Shown: positions 46,684 through 57,929 of the stretch, one piece after another
Numbering within the stretch: the first letter of the stretch is position 1
Layout: each line of letters starts with the position of its first letter
DNA from: Agriotes lineatus
Taxonomy: Eukaryota; Arthropoda; Insecta; Coleoptera; Elateridae
NCBI GenBank assembly: GCA_940337035.1
Contig: CALNHX010001037.1
Span: forward strand, 1 to 64,000
Direction: 5' to 3'
DNA length: 64,000 bases
The notes under the pieces: generated by a model
Database searches by the model: none
Told to the model about the DNA's origin: nothing
The model's input: only the letters and a program-made list of their open reading frames with translations
Made by a program: the position numbers and the translations under genes

Positions 46684-48817
46684 AAATCCTTTTGTAACCT
46701 TGGTTTGGCCTTACCTGTTGGCGAAAGTTATATTAGATATTTTGCCGGCTGGTATCTATCGGCCTAATTGGGCTAACTCGCCGAGAGGGTCGGGGTTCCA
46801 GCAAAGCTGCAAAAAAAAAACTAAAGGAGAGGGCGCCAGGTCCTCGACGTTGACTAATCCTTGCGTCGGACCTCCACAAGGTAATAAATAAATCCAGCAA
46901 ATCAAATTATCAAAGACCAAATAACTTATCACAGCGTTTATTACCTGTTCGGTGCTATAGTGCAAACCCGCAGATAAAAGATACACATAAACATATATAC
47001 ATTACTAAGTGAAATAAAATAAAACAAGGCAGGCTTTAAACTATCGCAACATCTATCATAATTCAGAATATATTCACGCAGGTACAATAATTATTACACA
47101 CCCTGTGAGGCAGTGCGCGGCGAAACGAGGCTATGCAAGCGTAAGGCTAACTTACAATCCCGAGGGTTAGCTCCAATGGATACTAAGACGTTACTTAAAA
47201 ATTTCTAGAGTACAGAAACACCGTGCATTTGTATGGCCATACGAGAACGAAGGTTAATGCAAACTCATTATACTGTATGGGATGATTTAACAAAACAAAA
47301 CAGCTTGAATATGCCCTTACAATATTGATTGACCGTGAAATTCCGTAAATAATTCACGAGAGATTGTACTCAAAGCGATACGTTGCCGACGTCGGGTCCT
47401 TAACCACAATCTAATTAAAGCTTCAACTTCACACGTAATGCGCGGTGTTTGTCACAAAATTTAACCTTGATTTTGAGCTTATGCAAATGGAGGGGGCCCA
47501 AACGGTCGCGAGACTTCGCTAAAACGTGCCACAAGTAAGTCTGAACATCCCACTACAATGTCTTACAAAATTCCAATGTACTGGTCGGCTATAATTTTAT
47601 AGAAATCTGAATATATATTTAAACGGAGTCGCTGACACTACCGATATGTGGCCTAGAAGCTAAGAAGCTAGCCTGCTAGTGTAGCAGTTAGCACACACGA
47701 TACCGACAACCCGAGGTTATAATTTAGCATAATTAAACTGAACCGAGATAACTTCAAACAGTTAGTAGTATTTCAGTAAACGACGAGCACAAATGGTACA
47801 GCCATCCCCTAATCTAATCTAAAACTACATCAAGTGGGTCGAGCTGTATGACATTCCCTGTCAATATCTATGCGAAAGGTTCGCCTAATCACAAAAATAA
47901 TACACAAGAGAGGGGCGATTGGTATAGCATGCCCTATAACTATGCGAAAGGTACACACCCAAGTCTAATTATCCCGCAGGTTTCCTTGCAATATCACAAC
48001 TGAGACTTCCGAGATGGCTGGAGTCGAGTGCGCTCGCTTCCTGCAGTAGATCAAGCAGCGCAGGGGCTTTACTTTGAAAGCCGAAGGAGATGCGAGAGGG
48101 TGGCAATGAGCGAGCTCCTATTTCCTAGCAGGAACCGTGACAGGCAGATTGCGAAATCCAAGTGCAACACATCAAATTACAGGAACACATGACTGTTTCT
48201 CGGCATAATTGAGTCCCATCAAAATTGGCTAAAAACGTACAAAGAAATTCCCAAGTAAGCCATCGATTAAGAAGCCAGGGCTTACATCAGTTTACCTTTT
48301 GCTGGAGGAAAGCCATGTTGAACGCGCCAGAAAGAACTGACCCCAATAAATCCGCAGAAGCGAAATTGACGTAAGTACTAACACACCAATTACTAACGTC
48401 TTAAAGAGGGCTCCTATACTTGTATATCCTCCATCAAATCAAAACGGAGAGGAGCTAAACCAATTAGCTCATAAATGAAGTACAGAGCCGGGGCACAGCT
48501 TGCACAAATTCCAGGACATCAAAATTCTTCCAAAATAAAATCTGACTGACTTCTAAAATAACAACGTTATACCCTAGCAACAAATCAGGCCAGGAATCTA
48601 GATTATAATTAATGTACGTACTGTTGTAGGATTGGAGCAAAATAAGTTTAAATAATGACATCCAGCTGATTACTAGGGGAGTTGCATACGTAACCACATA
48701 TTAACTATACTAATGCATGCAAAATCACCAACTGAAACTACTGGCTAATACTTAGGAATAAAAGTTCAGCTATCAAAATTTTACTAGTACCGGGAAAGCT
48801 ACAAAAAAACCGTAACA
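46684..48817 (-). repeat. Gypsy element 5' LTR
   Basis: Partner of 39008-41122. It extends about 18 bases further inward, to the primer site, than the homology with the 3' LTR. It should contain the element promoter, but I cannot place it. Confidence 0.92.
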
Positions 48818-49606
48818 AGTTGTAAAGACGATTAAAGAAAAACCTGAAGGCAGCCAGTTTGTGTGACATAGGGTGAGAGGAACAAAATGGAATAACATTA
48901 TCTGTAGTAGTAGGTTTTCTGTAAATACCAATGGAGACAGAAATATCGTTCCTAGTGATGGACAAGTCCAGAAAGTTTAAAACCTTTTCAGTTTCCTGTT
49001 CTACTGTAAATTTGATATTGCTGTGAACTGAATTCAAGAAACTGTAACAATTAACAAGATCAGAGTCATCACCGTCGAAGACAACAAAGATGTCGTCGAC
49101 ATACCTCCTATAGTAAATAAAATGTTTTTAATTAAAGGGTTAGTGAAGATGTGGTTGATTTCAAAATTTGAAAGAAAAATGTCCGCTAAAAGAGGAGACA
49201 GATTATTCCCCATGGGTAAATCTGTAATTTGTTTAAACATTTAGTAATTGAAGAGAAAACATTTTTGACTATGACATAATAGTAAAACTTGTTTTAAGAA
49301 ATTGCAAGCATCATCTGACAAGTTACTGGAAGAGAAGTAATTGTCAACGGCAACTATGCAGTTATCAAAGAGGACGCTAGGAAATAAATTGATAATATCA
49401 AAGGAGACTAATTTGTAATTACTAAGTAAATTTAATTGAATAAGTTCATTGGCAAATGACTGAGAGTTATTGATAGAAAAAGGAAAATTGAATTGTATGT
49501 TCAATCTGAAAATTTGGTTAAAAAAGGATACAATCGGTCCAACAGGAACACCGGGTTTATGAATTTTAGGTAAGGCGTAAAGGCGGGGAGGCAACGGATT
49601 TGCCAA
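48818..49606 (-). pseudogene. Penelope-like element copy A: reverse transcriptase
   Basis: Three minus-strand frames give one PLE RT: PRLYALPKIHKPG and the motif A aspartate in VSFDIINLFPSV (49241-49606), then LPMGNNLSPLLADIFL (49034-49240), a YVDD motif at the frame junction near 49090, and a FLDLSI...YRKPTTTDN region (48738-49037, of which 48818 on is PLE). The N-terminus is cut at 49606, where the inverted copy B begins. The C-terminus was moved to 39007 by the Gypsy insertion. Dead by frameshifts. Confidence 0.9.
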
Positions 49607-50345
49607 TTATATTTTAGATTCCGGTCATTCCTTCAATTCCTCCATCAATTTCGACATCCTTCATGTTTGCAACAAGGGGCTTAAATTAAATTTGTTGGAA
49701 ACTAAAGAAATTCATAAAAATTATAATTCTAACCCCCAGCCATCTCTTAACGAAGTCCTCAACTTAAATCACGATTTGCTGTTCTTAAATTAGTTCATAT
49801 TGTTGTCACCTCGTTTTACAGAAATTTATTATTGTTACAGTTTTCTGGTTTACCGGCCTGTGTAAATTTTCAAATTTGCTCGATTTCCGGGCATTCTCTA
49901 TCTTACTTCGCCTCACGAAGCATGGTAGCTTTACTTTGGTTTTTTAAAATTTGTTTTAAATATTTTTAACTAGTTTGTTAAGATTTTCCCGTAAGTTTTG
50001 CCTTTAGATTATGCTATTTTTACTAATTATATTGTTTTTTAGCATGTAATATGCCCCTTCAAGACCGATTAGGTCTTTAATTCTCCATGTGACTAGGCAC
50101 AAATGGTTTAACATATGCTCCTCCTCAAGGTTGAAACTCTGATTTACTTAATTATGCTTTTACCTAACCTTTAAGTACTGTTTTAACATGCAAGTTTTCA
50201 CCTTTTTAACGGCTCGACTTTACTAATTTGTAATATTAATTGTAGTTAGCCTGATGATGACTTTTTAGTCGAAACATGTCGCTGCTGTATTAACCTAGCT
50301 TTGCTTTCATTAAACGTGATACATGGGGAAGGTTTGGTGTTTTTA
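49607..50345 (+). mobile_element. Penelope-like element copy B: partial, opposite orientation
   Basis: Plus-strand copy of the PLE 3' end, starting inside the GIY-YIG domain (ILDSGHSFNSSINFDILHV), through the protein end at about 49792, and its 3' UTR. It matches 37955-38530 in inverted orientation but runs further, keeping the outer terminus with the hammerhead-like motif. Joined head-on to copy A at 49606-49607. Confidence 0.88.
50244..50294 (+). ncRNA. Hammerhead-ribozyme-like motif in the PLE terminus
   Basis: Core CTGATGA at 50251-50257, a stem II GACT/AGTC closed by TTTT (50259-50270), GAAA at 50271-50274, a two-pair stem III closed by AT, and GTC at 50278-50280, with predicted cleavage after 50280. 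Stem I pairs GTTAGC (50245-50250) with GCT and AAC downstream, leaving an internal bulge. PLEs are known to carry such ribozymes in their terminal repeats. A flaw is the unpaired T at 50258, where a G-C pair is usual, so activity is uncertain. Confidence 0.6.
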
Positions 50346-50469
50346 ATATCTCTTCTGTGATATACAACCCCATTTCGAGGTACCTATGGATCCTTTTGTT
50401 ATTTCATATTAACAGTGACCTATTTGTTCTTTAATACGTTTAAATTTTATAATGTAAAGGCAGAAACCA

Positions 50470-51870
50470 CGACATTATGCTTTAATACTAATAACTCATA
50501 TGTACCAATCACTGTACACATTTTCTACGAAAAACCAGTTATTGGCCATGTGGCAAATGACATTTAATGTACGGCACCAAACTCTGCATTTCAGAAAAAG
50601 TGAGAAGTTTGCTAACAAAACTACTTTAGGTCCAAATACTATTCTTACCAAGGCGGAAAAAAACATTTTAGAGTAATGGATATTGACAAGCCATAAATAA
50701 GGTTCCCAGTTACGAAGATTGATATTCAAGCTTTTGTGAAAGAATATCTAGAGGCCAATCCGGGCGAGAATCCATTCCAAGAAAATTCACCTGGAGATGG
50801 TTGGCACCGAGCGTTCCTAAAAAATCTTACTCATCGGACACCAGGGGCAGTAACTTCAGTCCGCTTGACAATTTCGGAACAAGGCATATCATATTTTGCA
50901 AGTATTTAATGGGGATGAAACTTGTTTCTCTTTGTGTCCCAAACATTAACACGAGGTGAAAAAAATTTATACGAGGTAGATTATGGACAAGCAAAACTAA
51001 ATATTACAGTTATGTTTACCTTCTCTGCTTCTGGTCGTGTAATTGATGCGATGCTTATTATCTTTACAATAGACTACCTGCGTCCATAGTAAATTCAGTA
51101 GCAAGCACTTGGGGTATAGGTCACAGCAAAAACGGCTGAATGAAAACGGAATTATTTTACGAATATATTGAGAATGTTTTATATCCATATTTAAAGAAGT
51201 GTTGAAATGAATTTCCTATTATTCTTTTTATCGACGGGAATTCAACACATCAGTCATTAAAAGTAAGCCAACTTTGCATGAAACTGGAAATTATTTTAAT
51301 TTCACTCAACCCCAACGCAACAAGTGTGATGTAGCTGCCTTGAAGCCTCTGGAAATGGGATAAAAACAAGCTGATTTAATGATTTCGGAGGCTTTCAAGG
51401 CAATTGTCATTAATAAAAAAAGTAATGACACGGTCCAATCCCGGAAGTCATTTTTTACTTAAGCTAATTTGGACTTTAAGAGAAAAAATCCCCGAGCACT
51501 ACTAACTAAAAAAGTTCAGTTGGTGATATTACACTGGCAGCAATTACAGAAACCGAAACTATAGGTATCAAAGAACCTACTGCTTCCAAAAGAAACATAC
51601 AAGTATCCGAGCATATGGAACTCGATTTAGAACTTGAAAAAACAATAAGTAATGAATACCGCGATTCCAGTGAACAAAATTATTCTACTGAAAGAATTTA
51701 CGAATATCCCGAAAGTAACTCACTAGACTACTATTTTGTGCCAATAGCCCAAGTAGTATAGAAAGAAATTGACACCTATAACTTAAATTTAAAAAATTCT
51801 ATAATTTTACCGGAAAATATAGATGAAGAGAACAATAAGAACAACTCTACACTACGTGATTATGTTCTTC
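50470..51870 (+). pseudogene. Pogo/Tigger-like DDE transposase, decayed
   Basis: Shifting plus-strand frames give FPVTKIDIQAFVKEYLEANP, NGDETCFSLCP (first catalytic acid), TVMFTFSASGRVIDAMLI, FIDGNSTHQSL (second acid) and DVAALKPLEMG (QPLDV-like), in the order of Tc1/mariner-pogo transposases of the Jerky/Tigger type. Numerous stops and frameshifts; dead. No DNA-binding domain or inverted ends were confirmed. Confidence 0.75.
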
Positions 51871-52649
51871 GGCCTACGACTTGTATTATTTCTAGCCCCA
51901 CGTGCGGTGCCAGATTGTATTAGCACCCCTTTTGGTTGTTCTAATACAATGTAATAAATTTTTCTATAGCTCCAAGCTACAAGCCAAGTTGAAATATGTA
52001 ATACACTTTTAAAATACTGACAATAAGGAAATACTATCCTTTACGTGAGTGCACTCATCTACCCACCTTATTGCTTAATAAGATCGGTAATAATTGGCTT
52101 AATTTATAAATCAATCTGACATTTGAAATTGTCCAGTGTTTAATATTATTATGCCTCGACTAGGTAGTCACTTTAAAACCATCGATACCCCTAACTTCCA
52201 ACTGAATGGGCTAACCTTCAACTAACAACTTCTTCTATATGTTTAATGACTGAATCTTCTTTTAAAGATTAATAAGTATTTTATTATACTAACTTCACTG
52301 ATTCTATTTGCTTCGTAGTATTTTAGTAATCAAATCCAAATAAATTTGAAATATATATTTTTATAATAACTGTGATTTGAAGTCAAATTTGATCGTAGAG
52401 AATACTTTATTACCACTACGTATCAAACCAACAATTATTATTTTCTCACAATTAATGGAAATTTAGCCCTTAACGTGAATATCTCTCCTAGATTGTCAAT
52501 TAAAGTAATTTATTTTTCATCGTTAATAAAAAGAACCTTATGGTTGCCCTTACTACCCCGCCAATCAAACATGCAACTGTTATATCACATGATATCTATT
52601 AGATTTCTGGATATAAATATTTAAATTAAATGTATGATACCTCCTGTAT
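51871..52649. other. Transposon-derived spacer
   Basis: AT-rich sequence between two pogo-like pieces, probably of the same element or a later insert. No domain seen. Confidence 0.4.
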
Positions 52650-53245
52650 GCTGCATTACAGACTGCAGTGTGAAAAGGAAAAAATATAGCAAAAGCTTGC
52701 CTCTCGTTTTAATGAGTACGAACTGGAAAAAGATTCAAATGGATAAATTAGAGTTGAAAAAGTAAGAACAAGACAAAAAGAAAGTAAGAAAAACAGAAAG
52801 ATTAATAAAACAAGTTGAAGTTCAGAGAAAGAAAATTAAAAAAGGGAAGAACAATAAAACAAAAAAGGAAAGGGCACCGAAAAGAAAGTAACATTGTGGC
52901 AAACATGATCAAGGTTTCGACCAAAATTACAGACATTTTAAATGACCTCAGGTTAGTAAATAATTTTTGCAACAATAAGCCAGGTCCCAGCAGATTAAAA
53001 TATTTAACACCCATTCCTAAACTACATGCTGTTAGAAGGATATTTGATAACGAGGAAAGCGACAATGAATTTCCACATAACTAATCTGCTGCTGATATGT
53101 TTCATTTGTACAAATAATGTTACTTTATCTACAACAGTACATTGTGTATCTAGGAAAAGCGTAACATTCTTGAACAACTGTGAATATTGTTGGGCGAGAC
53201 GAATGCCGAGGACAGGAGTATGGGAATGTTGCTTTTTGTCCTAGA
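52650..53245 (+). pseudogene. Probable pogo-like transposase tail
   Basis: A lysine/glutamate-rich, coiled-coil-like stretch (frame 52815-53084) followed by CEYCWARRMPRTGVWECC (53026-53244), which resembles the charged tail and cysteine-rich terminus seen in some insect pogo-like proteins. Plausible continuation of 50470-51870; homology is by eye only. Confidence 0.4.
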
Positions 53246-53381
53246 TACACATACTATTTTTCCGCCGATCGATACGACTTATCTGTTTACTGCAAATTAA
53301 TCATCATCATCAATAATTACATTCGAAAAGTATTCCCTGCCTAGGACGGGAATATTATTCCTGTACAGTTTTATTGTAAAC

Positions 53382-54460
53382 TAGCTGTTACCCGCGACTT
53401 CGTACGCACGAGGTTCGTTATTTGTGTATTAAATAATGACTAATTATTTCCTGTCATCCCATCCCATCCCATCCCATCCCCGTCTTCGTCTCTTTTCCCG
53501 TCCCCGTCCCTTTTCCCGTCCCCGTCCCCGTCCCGTCCCGCCTCGTTTCCTCCCCTCCCCTCCCATCCCATCCCTTCCCCTTCTTTTTCGTTTCGTCCCG
53601 TTTCCCCCGCCCCCTCCCATCCCATCCCACCCTTTCCCGTCCCGTCCCGTCCCGTCCCGTCCCGTCCCGTCCCATCCCATCTCCGTCCTCGTCCCTTTCC
53701 CCGTCTCGGTCCCTTTTCCCGTCCCTGTCCCGTCCCGCCCCGTTTCCTCCCCCTCTCCTAACCCATCCCTTCTCGTCCAGTCCCGTCTCGTCCCGTCACG
53801 TCCCATCCTTTCCCGTCCAGTCTCTTCCCGTCTTCCGCGTCCCTCGCTCCCATCCCAATCCCATCCCTTCCCTTCCCGTCCCGTTTCGTCCCGTCCCGTC
53901 CCGTCCCGTCCCTTACCGTCCCGTCCCATACCTTCCCGTCATCTCCTATTTTTACCTTCAGGGGAGAAATTTCCAAAAACTTTGAATCACAAAGTTCAAA
54001 ATTTGATCTTACAAAATTCCAACCTCTTTTTTACCCCTTTAGGGGTTGAACTTTCAAAAATTCTTTCTTAGCGGATGCCTACTCTCTATTAGAAATCTGC
54101 CTGCCAAATTCAAAATGCCATTTTCACAATCAACGTCCCAAGAAGCATCAATAACGACACCCATATCGATTTTTAGGCTTATTTACCCCATTTCACCCCC
54201 TAAGGGGTTGATTTTCGGAAAATCACGAAATACGTGTTTGCTTATTTGTTTTTAGGAGTACTCCTACGAAGTTTTAAGTCGAAATGTCTATTTAATATTA
54301 TTTTTCCATACAAACTGAAACCGCATTTTACCCCTTTAGGGGTGAATTTCGAAATATCCTTCCTTATTCCTTGTATACATCATAAAGGGAAAACCTTTGT
54401 ACAAACTTTCTAAGTCCAAGGGTTTGGGCTGGGCGTTGATGAGTGAGTGAATGAATCAGG
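53382..54460. repeat. Dispersed repeat carrying a large microsatellite
   Basis: Begins CTAGCTGTTACCCGCGACTTCGT-like at 53382 and ends in GAGTGAGTGAATGAATCAG near 54459, both features of a repeat common in arthropod genomes whose class I do not recall with certainty. Inside are the CCCGT array and at least three spaced TTTACCCCTTTAGGGGT modules (about 54030, 54190 and 54330), with a weaker one near 53950. Confidence 0.55.
53452..53943. repeat. CCCGT/CCCAT pentanucleotide microsatellite
   Basis: About 490 bases of TCCCG, TCCCA and TCCCCGTC variants, strongly strand-biased (C/T-rich on plus). Long frames on both strands here (up to 211 residues of S/R/P repeats) are artefacts of the array, not genes. 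Confidence 0.95.
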
Positions 54461-54467
54461 ACTATAC

Positions 54468-55092
54468 AGGGTGACAATGAGATCAGGGATATGTCTCTAT
54501 CTCCTTTACTTATCAACAGGATTCGAATGAATATTTTTAAAATGTATCAATTAAACATTTTTCCCGTTTTATATAAAGATAAAGTGGTGCATGATGCATA
54601 TCGTTAGATTGGTAATTAAATTTTCTAGCTAATGGCACGATGGCCCTTGGTAGGTGCCATTTAAAAAACCGACTTTTTCTTAAAAACCAAGTTTACCAAA
54701 TTTTATTCCTTTATGAACGATTTGTTATTGATGAAATTCATAAAATATGTATTATTATGGGCTCCTAGAGTCATTTAGAACACATTTTCTCCAATCACGG
54801 ACTTCTATGAGAAAAAATGAAGTTTAAAAAAAGAATTTTTAGTTTAGAAAATTTCAAATTTAGCAAAAGTATCATATGTAATTTGAGCTGTGCATTCCAA
54901 AAAACCTAAAATATATAGGATGATCCAATTAAAAAATCAAAGTTAATGGCACTTCCGGTGAAACCGAAAGTTGACCAACTATATATATCGGTCAATCAGA
55001 AATTATGTCTAGTATCCACATATAAAATTTTATCCAAATCGATTTATAAATAAAGGAGATATAAGCATGGCCCTGGTCTCATTGTCACCCGG
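54468..55092. mobile_element. 625-bp TIR element, copy 1
   Basis: Ends pair: CAGGGTGACAATGAGATCAG on the left, CTGGTCTCATTGTCACCCGG on the right. The pairing extends inward (TCTCCTTTACTTAT against ATAAATAAAGGAGA). No reading frame. A copy in the opposite orientation is at 62084-62590. Confidence 0.85.
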
Positions 55093-57465
55093 TCAACTGC
55101 GTCATAAAAATGTATATGTTATCTTCACTCACTGCACTACGTGCGGTAATACCCATTACCGCACTCTTTTTTGAAAAATGAAGAATAAATTAAAACAGAA
55201 TTTATTGATGACGATAAAATATTGAACAATACTCGTTTGCTTATGGCATTCTTATAATCAAACTATTATCGTTAACATCTATAAAATATTTTATTACAAA
55301 ACTTGCGTTTCCAAGAAAAAATCTGTTCAAATAACTTACTTTAAGATGTGTAATATAATTTAATACTTAGTCTGTAGCATAAAGACATTAAAACTTAAAC
55401 TAATTTTGTATTTTATTCATGTTAATTATTAGGCATGCCAATCACTGATACCCTATTGGCCAGTAATGCAAATGTAGTGGCCAATCCCTATAAAATTTGC
55501 AACTCCACATATATTTAATTATACAAAATTTAATGTTGCAGTAAATATGGTTTTAATAGTTAAAATACTATCTAAAAGTCAAAAATAGCCAAAAATAAAT
55601 AACTTTAATGTTTAGAAACAAGTTAATTCTATTTATTAAAAAAAATGCAAAGTGAGCCTTAAAGGGCTGTATAGTTTACCCCAGATTTTAAATAAATTAA
55701 GCTTTTGAGCACAGATTATTATGTAATGAAATTCTTCTTCGTAAGAAGTTATACTACAAAAGTATAAGCGTTGCTAATTTCAACCTCTTAAAGTGATGAG
55801 TAAAATTTTAAAAATATATAAGTAAGCCTGCTATTGGTAATTCACATCGGCCAAGTTTAATTTTAATACTCGTTTCCACGTAAAACTAATTTTAACCTTT
55901 CTCTTTGGGAAGGTCGGGAGGGATTTAAAAGAAAAAAAATGTGCAAAATTTCTATGCATCATGTTTTTGAAACACTATGTATGATAAATATTCATCATTT
56001 TTATTGTACTTGAACAAGCCGGTGACGTATATATTTTTATAACTTGCAGAAAAAAGCTTTTAGGCTAATGAAGTTATAGAAAAACGAAGAAGTAGTAAAT
56101 CATTTAACTGTGATATGCGACTCGTTAAACAAGTATTTATTTTTCCTACGAATTCCTTCTTTATCCTAATATGTCGAACTGATTTATGATCGCTTTTATG
56201 TCAACAATTCGCAATGGAACTAATGTGTTCAGTTATTAATCGTAGGTGCAAAAAATCCCATTTTGTGGAAATATTTACAACTGATATCTGAACCAGGCCT
56301 AGGAATACTTTCATCCATGAACTTTTGAAACCACGGAACCTAATTTTTTATTTAAAAAACAAATTATAACGTTTTGCAAGTGAAAAAGTAGAGTTATCAA
56401 CTTATTTCACTAAGGCTAGGTTATAGAATGCATCTAGTTGATCTAAGTCGGCGACTGTAAAACTTTTGATTAAATTGATGCGAACTCAAAGCAGGTAAAA
56501 TTATAATTTTTAAATCAAAAACGCTTCAGTGAAACACTATTACGAGCTTTGCGTTTTTAGGTTTAGTTGAGCATACAAAAGACAAGTATTTTTCATTATC
56601 GATTTAAGTAAGTTTAATAAGCGAAACTTAAAAGAATAGAACAAAAGTTAATCACGTGAAAGTCAAATTATTTTATTTAATAAAAATAACTCACCTTATC
56701 TTGTCGCCTGGAGAAACTATCTTGATTAACTTATGACGTGCAACACAATATCTCCACAAAATAGTGTATGCGTTGTTGTATATTTCCCACTACCTCTAGC
56801 TAAGGAATAATTTTTTGTTTTAGGAACCAGGTCGCATGCATAAATTATTCATAAAAGTTTTCCGTCATCAAGGAATTATAATTGGGATTAAATTAACCTT
56901 GTAGCCAGTTTTCAAGTTTAATTGACGGAATAACTAAATTACTAAACGTTATATGTTTACATTCATCAATTCTTGCCAGCTAAATAGGACTTCTATTGCC
57001 AGTTTATTAACGAAAGAACAAAGTTTGAGTCAGAATAATCACAAATGCATTCATTTTAATTCGCAGACCCATGCTGCTTTTAGTATTGTTGAAAGTGGTT
57101 TCAGTGTCATCTCTACAATATCAGAATGCAAAAAGACTAAGCAATTACGCACATTAGTATTACTCGTTAACGCAAAACGTATTTTCCTGCAAAAGTATTG
57201 CACAGCGGTCTACAAACAGGTCACTTTGCGTTTGCACGTCCCTCGGCAAGCATAAATTTGATCTGCTAGAACCAGAACCAGTTCATGAATTGGATGGCCA
57301 TTTCATGAAGCGAATGTTTACGCTAAGTGGCTACAACATACACATTATAGTGTAGTAATCTTGGCAACTTGCATATACGTTCCTCGACACACACATACAG
57401 CAACCTAGCAACATGTAACTAGGTTGAAAATTATGTATTATGAATTAATAAATAGAATAAGAAGC
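55093..57465. other. Intergenic, no gene seen
   Basis: AT-rich DNA. The longest frame (56953-57255, 100 residues) shows no domain. No repeat boundary recognised. Confidence 0.45.
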
Positions 57466-57840
57466 CGGGTAGCGCAGCCAGGAAGGCGCTAGGCTTGCAT
57501 TAAGCAAGTCCTCATTTCGAATCCCGCTGGAGCCGGAATTTTTCAGCAGCTTTGGTAATTGAAATCGAGCTCGGTGAGACCATTCACAGTTGGTAACAAA
57601 TTAACTGTGCCCTACTCAGAATCACCTACATAAGAGATAGAGTAACAGGGTCAACACATCATGACACACATGTCACCACACAATGGTTGCTGGGCAAGCA
57701 CAAACGGCGCGCTTGAACTTGGTAACCCGAATCCGGGCCAAGTTGAGTATTGTACCGCCAGATGTAAGCGCACAAAGCACCAGCCTATACACCACAAGGT
57801 AAAATAAGGTTACCTATAATACACACATACATAAATAAAA
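57466..57840 (+). repeat. tRNA-derived SINE, second family
   Basis: The head GCCGGGTAGCGCAGCCAGG resembles an A box, and TTTCGAATCCCGC (about 57515) a B box. The body differs from the SINE at 31081. It ends in a CACACATACATAAATAAAA tail. It lies 90 bases upstream of the LINE reading frame on the same strand. Confidence 0.65.
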
Positions 57841-57929
57841 TTGCTTCTACTTTCAAGATAATTAAATTAAATAAATTTCCTGAGTTTTTACTATTTTTTA
57901 CATTAGCGGAGCGGTACTTTGTGCAGTAG

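Larger units (their letters stand above)
39008..48817 (-). mobile_element. Ty3/Gypsy LTR retrotransposon, apparently recent and intact
   Basis: 9.8-kb element inserted in a Penelope-like element. LTRs 39008-41122 and 46684-48817 (2115 shared bases) differ at about eight positions, roughly 0.4%. Order on the minus strand: 5' LTR, tRNA-Lys primer site, gag (519 aa), pol (PR-RT-RNase H-IN), polypurine tract, 3' LTR. Gag and Pol are both uninterrupted. The outermost 18 or so bases expected on the left LTR are missing, and no clean target duplication is seen. The LTRs are unusually long. Potentially able to make all its own proteins. Confidence 0.95.

Noticed and set aside
46756..46986. Small frames inside the Gypsy LTRs (also 39079-39291, 40769-41002 and 48464-48697)
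   Set aside because: They occur in both LTR copies only because the LTRs are repeats, carry no domain, and sit in sequence with a promoter role.
53436..54071. 211-residue plus-strand frame and 161-residue minus-strand frame
   Set aside because: Both are translations of the CCCGT/CCCAT microsatellite; the repeat has no stop codons in several frames, so long frames arise by chance.
57466..57540. Possible functional tRNA gene
   Set aside because: The head has A- and B-box-like sequence but the acceptor and anticodon stems do not close, and it continues into a SINE body.
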